This document shows positions 1 through 8,022 of a DNA stretch of 64,000 bases, in pieces. Positions within the stretch are counted from its first letter, which is position 1; every line of letters starts with the position of its first letter. This DNA is from M3007 sp035299505. GTDB taxonomy: Bacteria; Bacteroidota; Bacteroidia; Chitinophagales; Saprospiraceae. The notes below the pieces were generated by a model. The model was not told the DNA's origin. It saw only the letters and a program-made list of their open reading frames with translations, and made no database searches. The translations under genes and the position numbers were made by a program. The stretch spans positions 1-64,000 of the forward strand of contig DATGWL010000017.1 of assembly GCA_035299505.1 (NCBI GenBank), given 5' to 3'.

Positions 1-279
1 CCGGTGCATGCCAAAACCAAAGCCGGAACCCTGCATTACATGAATTCCTATTATTACATCGGGCATTTTTCCAGATTTATCAAGCCGGGGGCCCGCCGCA
101 TTGTTAGCTCTTCCAACCGGGCTCAACTGCTTACCACCGGTTTTCTGAATCCTGATGGAACCATTGCCGTGGTAGTAATGAACCAAACGAAAGAGAAAAT
201 ACCCTACCGCATGTACCTCGGCGATCGTGCGGTTACCCTCACCAGTTTACCACATTCCATTGCCACTTTGATCCTATAA
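1..279 (+). CDS. GH30 family glycosidase, C-terminal fragment (5' end outside window)
   Basis: The reading frame is open from the first base and ends at a TAA, so this is the last 92 codons of a longer gene. The encoded tail contains the stretch YYYIGHFSRFIKPGARRI and then a small beta-sandwich-like segment (LNPDGTIAVVVMNQT). This is the usual C-terminal domain of GH30 glucosylceramidase-like enzymes, in which the beta-sandwich packs on the (beta/alpha)8 barrel. The catalytic residues lie upstream of the window and cannot be checked. A second, complete GH30 gene starts 13 bp downstream, so the two are probably co-transcribed paralogues acting on beta-linked glucans or glycosides. The family assignment rests on the tail alone and on the neighbour. 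Confidence 0.8.
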   Translation, partial: PVHAKTKAGTLHYMNSYYYIGHFSRFIKPGARRIVSSSNRAQLLTTGFLNPDGTIAVVVMNQTKEKIPYRMYLGDRAVTLTSLPHSIATLIL

Positions 280-292
280 AATAATTCAAAAC

Positions 293-1738
293 ATGCATCC
301 TACAGGCTTAAAGTCTTTTATTCTGATGCCACAAGTTTGGTTTTTGTTGCTGCTCTTTCACGCCTGGGGATGTAAACCCAAGATGGAAGATGAATGGCCT
401 GCACCGACACCGGTTTTTCCTGTGCAGGTTTGGACTACCTCTGGCAATGGCGTGAATTTACTATACGGCAAAACGATAGATTTTGCAGAAGGTAAGGACG
501 ATCGCTTATCCACCATCCAGATTGATACCACCCAACGGTTTCAAACCGTGGAAGGATTTGGCTACACACTTACGGGAGGCAGCGCACAATTGCTGCACCT
601 CATGGGAGCAGCCGAACGGAACCTGATACTAAAGGAAATGTTTGGAAATGCTTCACAGGGAAACGCGGTGAGTTACCTGCGCATTAGTCTGGGCGCCTCC
701 GACCTGGATCCGGAAGTATTCAGCTACAACGATTTGCCTTCCGGACAAACCGATCCGGAACTGCTGAAGTTCAATTTATCCAGGGATACCTTGCATTTGA
801 TTCCTGTTCTCAAGGAAATCCTGGCCATCAATCCAAAAATCACTTTAATGGCTTCTCCCTGGAGTCCTCCTAAATGGATGAAAACCAATAACAGCAGCGT
901 GGGGGGCAATCTCAAACCGGAATATTACAGCGTTTATGCCCGTTATTTTGTAAAATATATTCAGGCCATGTCTGCGCAAGGGATTAAAATTCAAGCGGTT
1001 ACACCACAAAATGAACCGCAGCACGGAGGAAATAATCCCAGCCTGGTTATGTCGTTTCTGCAACAGGCAGATTTTATTAAAAACCACCTGGGGCCTGCTT
1101 TTCAACAGGCTGGCCTGGATACAAAAATCATTATTTGGGACCACAACTGCGACAATGCGGCCTATCCGATTGCCATACTGGACGATCCTGCAGCCAAGCC
1201 GTTTGTGCATGGTTCAGCCTTTCATTTGTATGCAGGAGACGTAAGCGCCTTGACGGAAGTGCACAATGCGCACCCGGATAAGGGTTTGTATTTTACAGAA
1301 CAATGGACGGGCGCCAACAGCCAGTTTGATGACGATCTGAAATGGCACATGAAAAATGTGATCATCGGTACGATGCGCAACTGGAGCCGGGTGGTGCTGG
1401 AATGGAATCTGGCCAACGACCCGAATTATGAGCCGCATACGCCCGGTGGTTGCTCCCAGTGTAAAGGAGCTTTGACTATTGATGGCTCCAAAGTGAACAA
1501 AAACGTGAGTTATTATATCGTTGCTCAGGCGTCCAGGTTTGTACCGCCCGGATCAGTACGGGTGTTCAGTAATTTACTGACAGAATTGCCCAATGTAGCT
1601 TTCCTTACACCGGAAGGCAAATACGTGCTGATTGTGTTGAACGAAAGCTCCCAGCTCAAAACATTTAACATTCAGGCTGGTGGACGCTGGATTACCGGTT
1701 CTCTGTACGGAGATACAGTAGCAACCTTTGTTTGGTAA
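293..1738 (+). CDS. GH30 family beta-glycosidase, putative lipoprotein
   Basis: A 481-residue glycoside hydrolase of family 30 (retaining glucosylceramidase / beta-1,6-glucanase type). The barrel starts with the typical QTVEGFGYTLTGGSA segment (about residues 84-98). The acid/base glutamate is in TPQNEP (E241) and the nucleophile in YFTEQWTG (E336). The last 70 residues form the C-terminal beta-sandwich (VAFLTPEGKYVLIVLNESS). The N-terminus has a hydrophobic stretch ending at Cys27, which fits a lipoprotein signal although the residue before Cys is preceded by an unusual Trp (AWGC). It is therefore probably anchored in the outer membrane or periplasm. It follows another GH30 gene by 13 bp. 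Substrate cannot be decided from sequence; beta-1,6-glucan or beta-glucosides are the usual ones. Confidence 0.92.
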   Translation: MHPTGLKSFILMPQVWFLLLLFHAWGCKPKMEDEWPAPTPVFPVQVWTTSGNGVNLLYGKTIDFAEGKDDRLSTIQIDTTQRFQTVEGFGYTLTGGSAQLLHLMGAAERNLILKEMFGNASQGNAVSYLRISLGASDLDPEVFSYNDLPSGQTDPELLKFNLSRDTLHLIPVLKEILAINPKITLMASPWSPPKWMKTNNSSVGGNLKPEYYSVYARYFVKYIQAMSAQGIKIQAVTPQNEPQHGGNNPSLVMSFLQQADFIKNHLGPAFQQAGLDTKIIIWDHNCDNAAYPIAILDDPAAKPFVHGSAFHLYAGDVSALTEVHNAHPDKGLYFTEQWTGANSQFDDDLKWHMKNVIIGTMRNWSRVVLEWNLANDPNYEPHTPGGCSQCKGALTIDGSKVNKNVSYYIVAQASRFVPPGSVRVFSNLLTELPNVAFLTPEGKYVLIVLNESSQLKTFNIQAGGRWITGSLYGDTVATFVW

Positions 1739-1980
1739 CTATTTGGTGATTTATCACGTGATACGAAGGCGGGGGTGTCTCCTGGAGAGATGCTCCCGTT
1801 GCCATTTAAGCCTGTGTGATCAGTGGCTGCTTTTACCGTTTGGGAATTGATTTTACCCTGGTTCAGCCACATTAGTTTGTTTGCCGAGGCCCTGCAATAC
1901 CACTTTTGGGTCATGCAAAAGCGTTTCCGGCCGGAACAGTTAATGCTTAACGTATTGTCAAATCAAAAATCACACAGATC

Positions 1981-3312
1981 ATGAACGCTAAATGTCTATT
2001 TACCCTCTTGCTCCTGCTCGGTACCATGGGAATCCATGCGGAAAATCATCTCCCGGTTGCCCCCGCCACTTTTTGTCTGGCATGTGATGTGCCCAGTGGT
2101 TTGCAGGTTATTTCTGTTTCCGGCGATTCGGCCACACTTTCCTGGAATGCCGTGGCCGGCGCCGGGCAGTACACCCTCGAGGTGGAAGATGAACAAAACA
2201 ACCCCAGCACTTTTCACCTGGAAGTAAACGTTGCGGGCACCAGTCACCTCGTTACCGGTCTTCAATCAGGCGTGTTGTACAAATTCAAAGTACGCGCCCG
2301 TTGCGGCGGCGATAAAAGCGACTGGTCTGACTGGTCGTTCTTTAATGCGGCAACCAATGGTAATGGCGGCGGCGGCTCAGGTTCCGGACCATGCGCTATT
2401 CCGGCACAACTTTCTGCTGTAGTGGCAGGCGGTATTGCCACACTTTCCTGGAGCGCTGTGCCGGGTGCTACCCAGTATTACATTGAAGTAGAAGACGAGC
2501 AAAATCAACCCAGCAATTTTCATCTGGAACTGGCCGTGCAAGACACCTTTTATGTATTGAATAACCTGCAGGCAGGTGTTTTGTACAAATTCAAAGTGCG
2601 CACGCATTGTGGCAACAACCAAAGCGACTGGTCAACCTGGGTATTCTTTAATGGCAATACCGGTGGAGGCGGTCCATCCTCCGGTTCCGGTTCATGCGAT
2701 CGGCCAACTTTCCTGCAAATTACCAACCTCACCCTGAACTCAGCGCTGCTGAGCTGGAATCCGGCGCCTGGTGTCAATTCCTACACCCTGGAAATTGAAA
2801 AGGAAACAGGCGCCCCCTGGCAAACTACCCAGGTGGTGAATGCCAACAGCTACCAGCTCAACGGCCTCGAGCCCAACACCCGCTACAAATTCAAAGTGCG
2901 GTCTAACTGCCCGGGTGGTGGCCATAGCAGCTGGACTAAATGGAAGAAATTCAAGACTCCGAGTTCCTTCACAGGTACTGCCGGTGGCGCCGGATTGACC
3001 AATAGCAAAGTGGTAGAAGAGCGCCAGCTTACCGCCAACAGCAGCTCTGCGGCAGAAATGGCTATGCAATTGTTCCCAAATCCCTCTTCAACCGAGGCTA
3101 CTCTTACGTTTGAAGCAGCTCAGGACGGTGAAGCAACTATTCGGGTATTCGATATGGCAGGCCTGATGATTTGGGATCAGACCGTACAGGCTGTTTCAGG
3201 CAACACCAATACACTGCAACTTCCTTCCGTACATTTTCATAACGGTTGCTATCTGGTTCAGGTACGCGCAGGCGCGCAAACGCAAATCCTGAAATGGGTA
3301 GTGGCTAAATAA
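1981..3312 (+). CDS. Secreted protein with three fibronectin type III domains and T9SS sorting tail
   Basis: A 443-residue exported protein. Residues 1-20 are a signal peptide ending in IHA. Three fibronectin-III-like domains follow at about 36-123, 138-225 and 239-328. Each has the core L-SW-x-P/A-x(2)-G and the strand YKFKVR, and ends in a W-containing strand (DWSDWSFF, DWSTWVFF, SWTKWKKF). Gly/Ser-rich linkers separate them. From about 361 the tail MQLFPNPSS...GCYLVQV...ILKWVVAK is a type A T9SS sorting domain, so the protein should be released or anchored at the cell surface. Domains 1 and 2 are much more alike than either is to domain 3, pointing to recent internal duplication. No catalytic domain is visible; a binding or adhesive role is an inference. 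A strong hairpin terminator follows at 3398. Confidence 0.88.
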   Translation: MNAKCLFTLLLLLGTMGIHAENHLPVAPATFCLACDVPSGLQVISVSGDSATLSWNAVAGAGQYTLEVEDEQNNPSTFHLEVNVAGTSHLVTGLQSGVLYKFKVRARCGGDKSDWSDWSFFNAATNGNGGGGSGSGPCAIPAQLSAVVAGGIATLSWSAVPGATQYYIEVEDEQNQPSNFHLELAVQDTFYVLNNLQAGVLYKFKVRTHCGNNQSDWSTWVFFNGNTGGGGPSSGSGSCDRPTFLQITNLTLNSALLSWNPAPGVNSYTLEIEKETGAPWQTTQVVNANSYQLNGLEPNTRYKFKVRSNCPGGGHSSWTKWKKFKTPSSFTGTAGGAGLTNSKVVEERQLTANSSSAAEMAMQLFPNPSSTEATLTFEAAQDGEATIRVFDMAGLMIWDQTVQAVSGNTNTLQLPSVHFHNGCYLVQVRAGAQTQILKWVVAK

Positions 3313-3397
3313 TCCACGCATCAGTACAAGCAGAAACCGATTACCGGGTTTTCCCGGCGATGCTCAAAACCGTTTCATCTTACTTTCAGGTAGTTTG

Positions 3398-3426
3398 GCA
3401 GGTCGGGTTTTCCCCGACCTGCTTTT
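3398..3426 (+). terminator. Intrinsic terminator after the FN3 protein gene
   Basis: A perfect 10-bp stem (GCAGGTCGGG at 3398-3407 with CCCGACCTGC at 3413-3422), a 5-nt loop and then TTTT. It lies 86 bp after the stop codon and separates this gene from the sigma-factor gene. Confidence 0.75.
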
Positions 3427-3432
3427 GCATAG

Positions 3433-3461
3433 TTGCCTGAGCCGGGCAACCCTTATATTTA
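3433..3461 (+). promoter_or_regulatory. Possible Bacteroidota-type promoter for the ECF sigma gene
   Basis: TTG at 3433-3435, an 18-nt spacer and TATATTTA at 3454-3461, one base off the TAnnTTTG element. It ends 24 nt before the ATG. An ECF factor may instead read its own promoter here, so this is tentative. Confidence 0.35.
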
Positions 3462-3485
3462 TCCACCCGTTTTACATTATACAAG

Positions 3486-4040
3486 ATGACTGATCAGACC
3501 ATCGAGGTTTTGTTGAAAGGTTGCAAAAACGGCGACCGCAGAAGCCAGCAGGTAGTGTATGAACATTACTATGCTATGGTGCTGAATGTTTGTCTGAGAT
3601 ACGCCTCTTCGCGGGAAGAGGCCAGAGAACTCAGCAATGAGTCCTTTTTTAAGGCTTTTACCCATTTAGAGCGCTATAAGCCGGGCAGCAATTTCGGTGG
3701 CTGGTTGTATACTATTGCCCGAAGGACTGCATTGGACAGGTATCGCGTTGCCATTCAACAGCCGGAAAAGGTATCTGAATCGGAATTGCCGCATTGGGGT
3801 GGCGCAGAACCCGAAAAACAGATTCTGGATAGGCTGGATATTGAAGAAAAACTACGCCTCGTGCAAAAATTACCGCCTGCGTACCGGGCCGTATTCAATC
3901 TCTATGTGGTGGAGGAATACACCCATGAAGAAATTGCCAGCCTGCTGGAAATATCTGTAGGCGCCTCCAAATCGAACCTTTCAAAAGCCCGAACCAAACT
4001 TCGGGAACTGATGGAAAAAGAACTATATACAGGTATCTAA
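3486..4040 (+). CDS. ECF-type RNA polymerase sigma factor
   Basis: A 184-residue sigma-70 family protein of the extracytoplasmic-function group. Region 2 runs through about residues 20-90 (EEARELSNESFFKAF..., then GGWLYTIARRTALDRYR, the -10 binding and core-binding parts). Region 4 is at about 130-180 (LPPAYRAVFNLYVVEEYTH followed by EEIASLLEISVGASKSNLS, a helix-turn-helix for the -35 type element). There is no region 1.1 or 3, as expected for ECF factors. The next gene starts 12 bp downstream and encodes a single-pass membrane protein, the usual place for the cognate anti-sigma factor. The pair probably senses an envelope signal; the regulon is unknown. Confidence 0.93.
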   Translation: MTDQTIEVLLKGCKNGDRRSQQVVYEHYYAMVLNVCLRYASSREEARELSNESFFKAFTHLERYKPGSNFGGWLYTIARRTALDRYRVAIQQPEKVSESELPHWGGAEPEKQILDRLDIEEKLRLVQKLPPAYRAVFNLYVVEEYTHEEIASLLEISVGASKSNLSKARTKLRELMEKELYTGI

Positions 4041-4052
4041 CCTACTTGATCT

Positions 4053-5306
4053 ATGGAACAGGATTTTGACAAAGATCTGGATGGCTCATTCGCCGAAGAC
4101 CTGAGAAAAGCGGGGCGGGATAGCAAGCCCATTCCCAGGGAGTGGCTGCAATTAGCCGCCCAACTGGATGCATATGACTACCAGAAAAGTCAACGACGGC
4201 AAAAGTGGTTGTGGTTGATTCTGGCTTTGTTATTGCTCAGCAACCTCTGGACCGGCTTCCAGCTGAACCATCTGAAGGCAGACATGGCTAAGCTGCCTGG
4301 CATACAGACGCCTACTGCGCCCGCCTACACCCGCGAGCGGGTAGTTATTCTGGATACCGTTTATCAGACCCTCGTGATCCAACGCAAAGAATATGTTTTT
4401 ACTGAAAATCAATCCCGTAATAACGCCGGGGTATCTTATCTTCCATCTGCCAATGCCATTCCCGACAGCAACACCAGCGAGCGTTTATCCCACCATAATA
4501 CTTCCGGCAACACACAATACTTAGCTGCCTCAACTCCCAATTTAACCACACCAGATTCCACTGCTACCGTACCACTCGGACTTCCTGTTGTGATCACACC
4601 AACCGAACCGGAAGTCCGAAAAACGATTTGGCCTGACACCCTTCAAAATCCGGAACTCACAAAAGCGGAAAATAAAGAGGTGTCCAAACGCCTCAAACCC
4701 CAACGCAAAAAGTGGGGCTATCGTGTTGGGTTGAGCGGAGGCGGACTACATGTATTAAACAGCAGAGAGGATGAAACACCGGCGGCTTGGCTAGCCCAGG
4801 GACAGGCAGAGCTGTTGTGGGGCAACCACTGGTCTGTAGCCTCCACACTTACTTTTGCACATCAAAGTTTGGAACTGAATCCTCCGGCTGATCCACGCTG
4901 GATGCTGAAGTTGCCCACTACACCCAATCCTGATTATACTTTTCAACACCTGGAGGGCAGTTTACAGTTCTGGCTGCCTGGCATCCAATTGAAATACTAT
5001 TTCCGACCGGAAAAAGCAGTAAGCTGGTATTTGGGCAGCGGCTATGCTGCCAGGATTTATGCAGAAAGTGAATTGGAAACAGAGTACTACGATCCGGCCT
5101 CCAACCTGGAAATCAAGGTAGAAGCCCATCAGCAAATTCCATCCAGATGGGCTAATGTAACCGGCCAGTTCGGTGCCGCCTGGCGTCCCGGGCAATCGCG
5201 TTGGCAGGTATTTGTGGATGGTAATGGCGTTTTTGATCTGGGAAATGGTCAAAGAACCTTTCCGCTGGGATTCATACAGGCAGGAATAAAATGGGGAACC
5301 CGCTGA
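4053..5306 (+). CDS. Membrane protein partnered with the ECF sigma factor; putative anti-sigma factor fused to a beta-barrel-like domain
   Basis: A 417-residue protein with a charged N-terminal part of about 50 residues (likely cytoplasmic), one strong membrane helix at about 52-70 (KWLWLILALLLLSNLWTGF), a long Ser/Thr/Pro-rich linker (about 85-220) and a C-terminal domain (about 225-417). The C-terminal domain has alternating aromatic/hydrophobic strands and ends in QAGIKWGTR, like small outer-membrane beta-barrel domains. It lies 12 bp after an ECF sigma gene and must be co-transcribed. In Bacteroidota such sigma partners often act as anti-sigma factors, with the short N-terminal part binding sigma. 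No ZAS zinc motif (HxxxCxxC) is seen, so that role is inferred from position and topology only. Confidence 0.6.
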   Translation: MEQDFDKDLDGSFAEDLRKAGRDSKPIPREWLQLAAQLDAYDYQKSQRRQKWLWLILALLLLSNLWTGFQLNHLKADMAKLPGIQTPTAPAYTRERVVILDTVYQTLVIQRKEYVFTENQSRNNAGVSYLPSANAIPDSNTSERLSHHNTSGNTQYLAASTPNLTTPDSTATVPLGLPVVITPTEPEVRKTIWPDTLQNPELTKAENKEVSKRLKPQRKKWGYRVGLSGGGLHVLNSREDETPAAWLAQGQAELLWGNHWSVASTLTFAHQSLELNPPADPRWMLKLPTTPNPDYTFQHLEGSLQFWLPGIQLKYYFRPEKAVSWYLGSGYAARIYAESELETEYYDPASNLEIKVEAHQQIPSRWANVTGQFGAAWRPGQSRWQVFVDGNGVFDLGNGQRTFPLGFIQAGIKWGTR

Positions 5307-5347
5307 TGGGTTCCCCAAAATCCTACCGTCAAAATTTCATCCGTATT

Positions 5348-6097
5348 TTATTGGGGCATTCCTTTATCTATCCAGGCCTTTACTTTGTTGAGCTGGCAGG
5401 TGGATAGTTTAGCGCTGTTTTGCGGCATAGCGGAATACCCGGGTGTCCAAATGATGGAGTTGTAAAATTTGCCGCTTTCAACGCTGGCTTTTACCTCTGC
5501 ATAGTTGGTCAGTTTAATACCTGCACCAGGGTTATTGGCGCCATGACAGCCCTGACACTTGTTGGCTACCAATGCCTGGACGTAATTGGTGTAAGTGACA
5601 TTGCTGGTGTCGCATAGTCCGTACCCCTCATTGCAGGCGTTGTTCAAGGCGCCCTGTTCAATCCATTTTTTCAACAGATTCTTTTGCTCGGTTGTCAGCG
5701 GAGCGGCAGGTGGCGGCGGCATTCGATCACCCGGATCGGTATCAATGATGGCTTTGTAAAGTTTGCTTGCGCCAGGGTTGAAGGGCGTAACTTTTTGCCT
5801 GATGTGGGTATAATCTGTCGTAATTACCCCTTCTTCATGGGTTATGGGATCATGACAGCCCGCCATGCCACAGTTGGAAACCAGCAATGGAAGGATCTGG
5901 TTTTCAAAGTAAACAGTGTCCGGATCGCAGGGGACGCCGCTGGTATCCACCGGGTCATCGGGTGGGGGAGGAACCACGGTGGTATCGCCCGGGTCAACGG
6001 GAAGTATGGGAAGTTCTCCTAATTCATGTCGGCAGGCAGGCAGGAAAATACCTGTGGCTAACACGCAAATGGCGAAGGCTAAAATGAGTTTTTGCAT
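5348..6097 (-). CDS. Di-heme c-type cytochrome-like lipoprotein
   Basis: A 249-residue lipoprotein (hydrophobic leader ending at LPAC, Cys22) with a Pro/Asp-rich linker and two cytochrome-c-like modules. Module 1 has CGMAGCH, a CX4CH heme motif, with the likely distal ligand in DRMPPPP. Module 2 has CQGCH, a standard CX2CH motif, with the distal ligand in SAMPQNS. Both modules end in the helix typical of small cytochromes (LLKKWIEQGA, VKAWIDKGMP). It should sit in the periplasm or on the outer membrane and carry electrons. It is the last gene of the minus-strand operon 7835-5348, which holds two more such lipoproteins and a DUF5777 barrel. The electron donor and acceptor are not known. Confidence 0.82.
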   Translation of the reverse strand: MQKLILAFAICVLATGIFLPACRHELGELPILPVDPGDTTVVPPPPDDPVDTSGVPCDPDTVYFENQILPLLVSNCGMAGCHDPITHEEGVITTDYTHIRQKVTPFNPGASKLYKAIIDTDPGDRMPPPPAAPLTTEQKNLLKKWIEQGALNNACNEGYGLCDTSNVTYTNYVQALVANKCQGCHGANNPGAGIKLTNYAEVKASVESGKFYNSIIWTPGYSAMPQNSAKLSTCQLNKVKAWIDKGMPQ

Positions 6098-6126
6098 AAA
6101 CCAGTTTTGAAAATTGGGATGAAGAG

Positions 6127-7005
6127 TTAAATGGTGAACACCCTCGAAATATTAAAGCCCAGGCGAATCCCCGCATCCGACCATTTGTTATTGGTGCGAA
6201 GCAGAAACTGCGGCTCGGTTAACCCTATGGAATTGGTCAGAAATACCTGAAACACGTGCCCGCCTGTTTCGATATCCCAACCAATACCCAGGGTGTCATA
6301 GTATTTAGTGCGCGTATATCCGGTAGCTCTCCAGCCATATTCCAGCGTAATAGCGCTTCTTTTGGTAATCTTGAATCGGGTTGCGCCAGTGAGCACAAAG
6401 GCATCGTTCAGATCGGAAATGCGGTCCACCTGATTCATGTGCACCAGCGTAGGCGCAATTTGCAGGGAAAACCGATCGCTGAATTTACGCGCAATAATGA
6501 CCTGATGCGCGTAGGAAAGCCTGCTTCCCCAGAATTTGTACTTGTCAAACCCGTTTATTGCCTGATCCGGGTCCTTCAACATAGTGTAATAGGCTGCAGA
6601 CAAAAGTGTAACACTTACCTGTTTCCAACCTCGGGTATGCTGCCTAATCAGTCGGTATTTCAAAAAGCCGTCGGCCATTTTTTCAACTGAAGTTCTTCCG
6701 ATGCCAAATTGTAGTCTTCCATCAAAGCTGTATTCCAGCCCTAAACGGATGCTTGCGCCACCGTCCAAACCATAAAAATCATACCAGCCGGCATTGAAAG
6801 GGCCAAAACGGTGTGCAATCCGGAAATCCAGGGTACGCCGTCCTGCCGTTTCATTGGTATGAAAGTTAATCAACCGGGTTCCTTTAAAGGTCGCCATCAC
6901 CGGACTGTTGTCGTCCAGTTCAATTTCCTTGAGCAAGTCTTCACCCTGAGCCCACATGGTGAGTGGCGCCAGCCAAAGCAAACTTATCCAAAACAGGTTT
7001 TTCAT
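6127..7005 (-). CDS. DUF5777-family outer-membrane beta-barrel protein
   Basis: A 292-residue protein with a signal peptide (cleavage near MWAQ, residue 19) followed by amphipathic strands throughout. It carries the family's conserved start FKGTRLINFHTNETAGRRTLDFRIAHRFG (shown here as residues about 40-68; key residues are the TRLIN and LDFRIAHRFG parts). The protein has no cysteines for heme. In Bacteroidota, DUF5777 proteins lie with small cytochrome-like lipoproteins, as here, where it is third of four genes, with 29 bp to the next gene downstream and 32 bp to the one upstream. The context suggests it gives the cytochromes an outer-membrane site, but no function has been shown as far as I know. 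Confidence 0.78.
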   Translation of the reverse strand: MKNLFWISLLWLAPLTMWAQGEDLLKEIELDDNSPVMATFKGTRLINFHTNETAGRRTLDFRIAHRFGPFNAGWYDFYGLDGGASIRLGLEYSFDGRLQFGIGRTSVEKMADGFLKYRLIRQHTRGWKQVSVTLLSAAYYTMLKDPDQAINGFDKYKFWGSRLSYAHQVIIARKFSDRFSLQIAPTLVHMNQVDRISDLNDAFVLTGATRFKITKRSAITLEYGWRATGYTRTKYYDTLGIGWDIETGGHVFQVFLTNSIGLTEPQFLLRTNNKWSDAGIRLGFNISRVFTI

Positions 7006-7037
7006 GTGTAAAATCAGTTAAAAAGCATGTTGGCGAT

Positions 7038-7442
7038 CTAATTGTCTGGCGAACCTGCCTGAATCCACTTGTTGATTTTGGCAATGGAACAATCGCTTAA
7101 CTGGGTAGGGCTGCCTTTGGGCATAAAAGAGGCATTGCCATCCCAGGTAATGGAGCTCAATAATTTGCCGTTTGCAGCCGCAGCTTTTACACCTGCGTAC
7201 TGTTCCAGCACTACTCCTCCACCGGCGCCACCGATATTATGGCAACTGTTGTTGGCGCCACAGGAGCCGCTTAAAATAGGTTTTATATCTGTCTGATAAC
7301 TGATAACCACGGTGGTGTCGCAGCTGTTATCCAGCAACAACTCAGGGTGCAGTTCCTGCACATTGTCAAAATAGCAGCCAGTAGTATGCAGCAGAAGGGC
7401 CGGTATGCCCAAGGCTAAGAGCCAACGAAAAGAAGGTTTCAT
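7038..7442 (-). CDS. Small cytochrome-c-like lipoprotein with a CX5CH motif
   Basis: A 134-residue lipoprotein counted from the ATG at 7442, chosen because it gives a proper leader (KPSFRW, hydrophobic core, lipobox-like HTTGC with Cys23). An in-frame ATG at 7469 would add nine residues and sit against the stop of the gene before it. The body has one cytochrome module. The heme site reads CGANNSCH, five residues between the cysteines rather than two, and a Met ligand is likely in SFMPKGS, followed by the final helix AKINKWIQAGSPDN. It is second in the four-gene cytochrome/DUF5777 operon, 27 bp after the gene upstream. Whether the CX5CH site really binds heme covalently is open. Confidence 0.75.
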   Translation of the reverse strand: MKPSFRWLLALGIPALLLHTTGCYFDNVQELHPELLLDNSCDTTVVISYQTDIKPILSGSCGANNSCHNIGGAGGGVVLEQYAGVKAAAANGKLLSSITWDGNASFMPKGSPTQLSDCSIAKINKWIQAGSPDN

Positions 7443-7469
7443 AAAGAATGGAATCGGAAGCATGAACAA

Positions 7470-7835
7470 TTAGTTGTCGGTAGCGCCTTGCAGTATCCAC
7501 ACATATATCTTCCCAATCTGCTCATCCGAAAGCGGGTCATTGGGTTTGGGAGGCATCACACCGCCGGAGTACAGGCGAATGACTTTGTACAACTCGCTGT
7601 CGTGTGGTTTGTATGGTGTAACCAATTCCGAAAGCGAGGAATGGCTCAATAAATTGAATTTTTCAGTGCGCTCAGGGCCATGGCAGCCAGACTGACCGCA
7701 ATTGGCTGCTATGATGGGCGCAATATCTTTTTCATAGCCAACCGTAGGTACTGGATTGTCCGGATCCACTTGAATGGAATAGCATGCTCCAAGCAATAAG
7801 GCTGGTAAAAAAATTAATAATTTGGGAAATCGCAT
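7470..7835 (-). CDS. Small cytochrome-c-like lipoprotein, first gene of the operon
   Basis: A 121-residue lipoprotein with a short leader ending LLGAC (Cys18) and one cytochrome module. The heme site is CGQSGCH (CX4CH), the likely distal Met is in GGVMPPKP, and the last helix is KIYVWILQGATDN. The fold and the MPP motif match the small cytochrome domains that Bacteroidota and Planctomycetes attach to lipoproteins. It is the first of four genes read leftward; the 187 bp to the divergent gene at 8023 must hold the operon promoter, but I see no clear TAnnTTTG box there. Confidence 0.8.
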   Translation of the reverse strand: MRFPKLLIFLPALLLGACYSIQVDPDNPVPTVGYEKDIAPIIAANCGQSGCHGPERTEKFNLLSHSSLSELVTPYKPHDSELYKVIRLYSGGVMPPKPNDPLSDEQIGKIYVWILQGATDN

Positions 7836-8022
7836 TTGCCGGGTAATCTTTCATGAAGGCGCGGATGTACACCTGTATCTACTGTAAACGGGTTGGAAAG
7901 AAAAGGGGTTGCCTGCGTCGAAATTAATATTTGAATTATTGGATTCACCCAACATTTGCCATGAAAAGGCCATTCCATGTGCCATTAAGCCTGTTTTATC
8001 ATCATAACACTTGTTTGTATCA

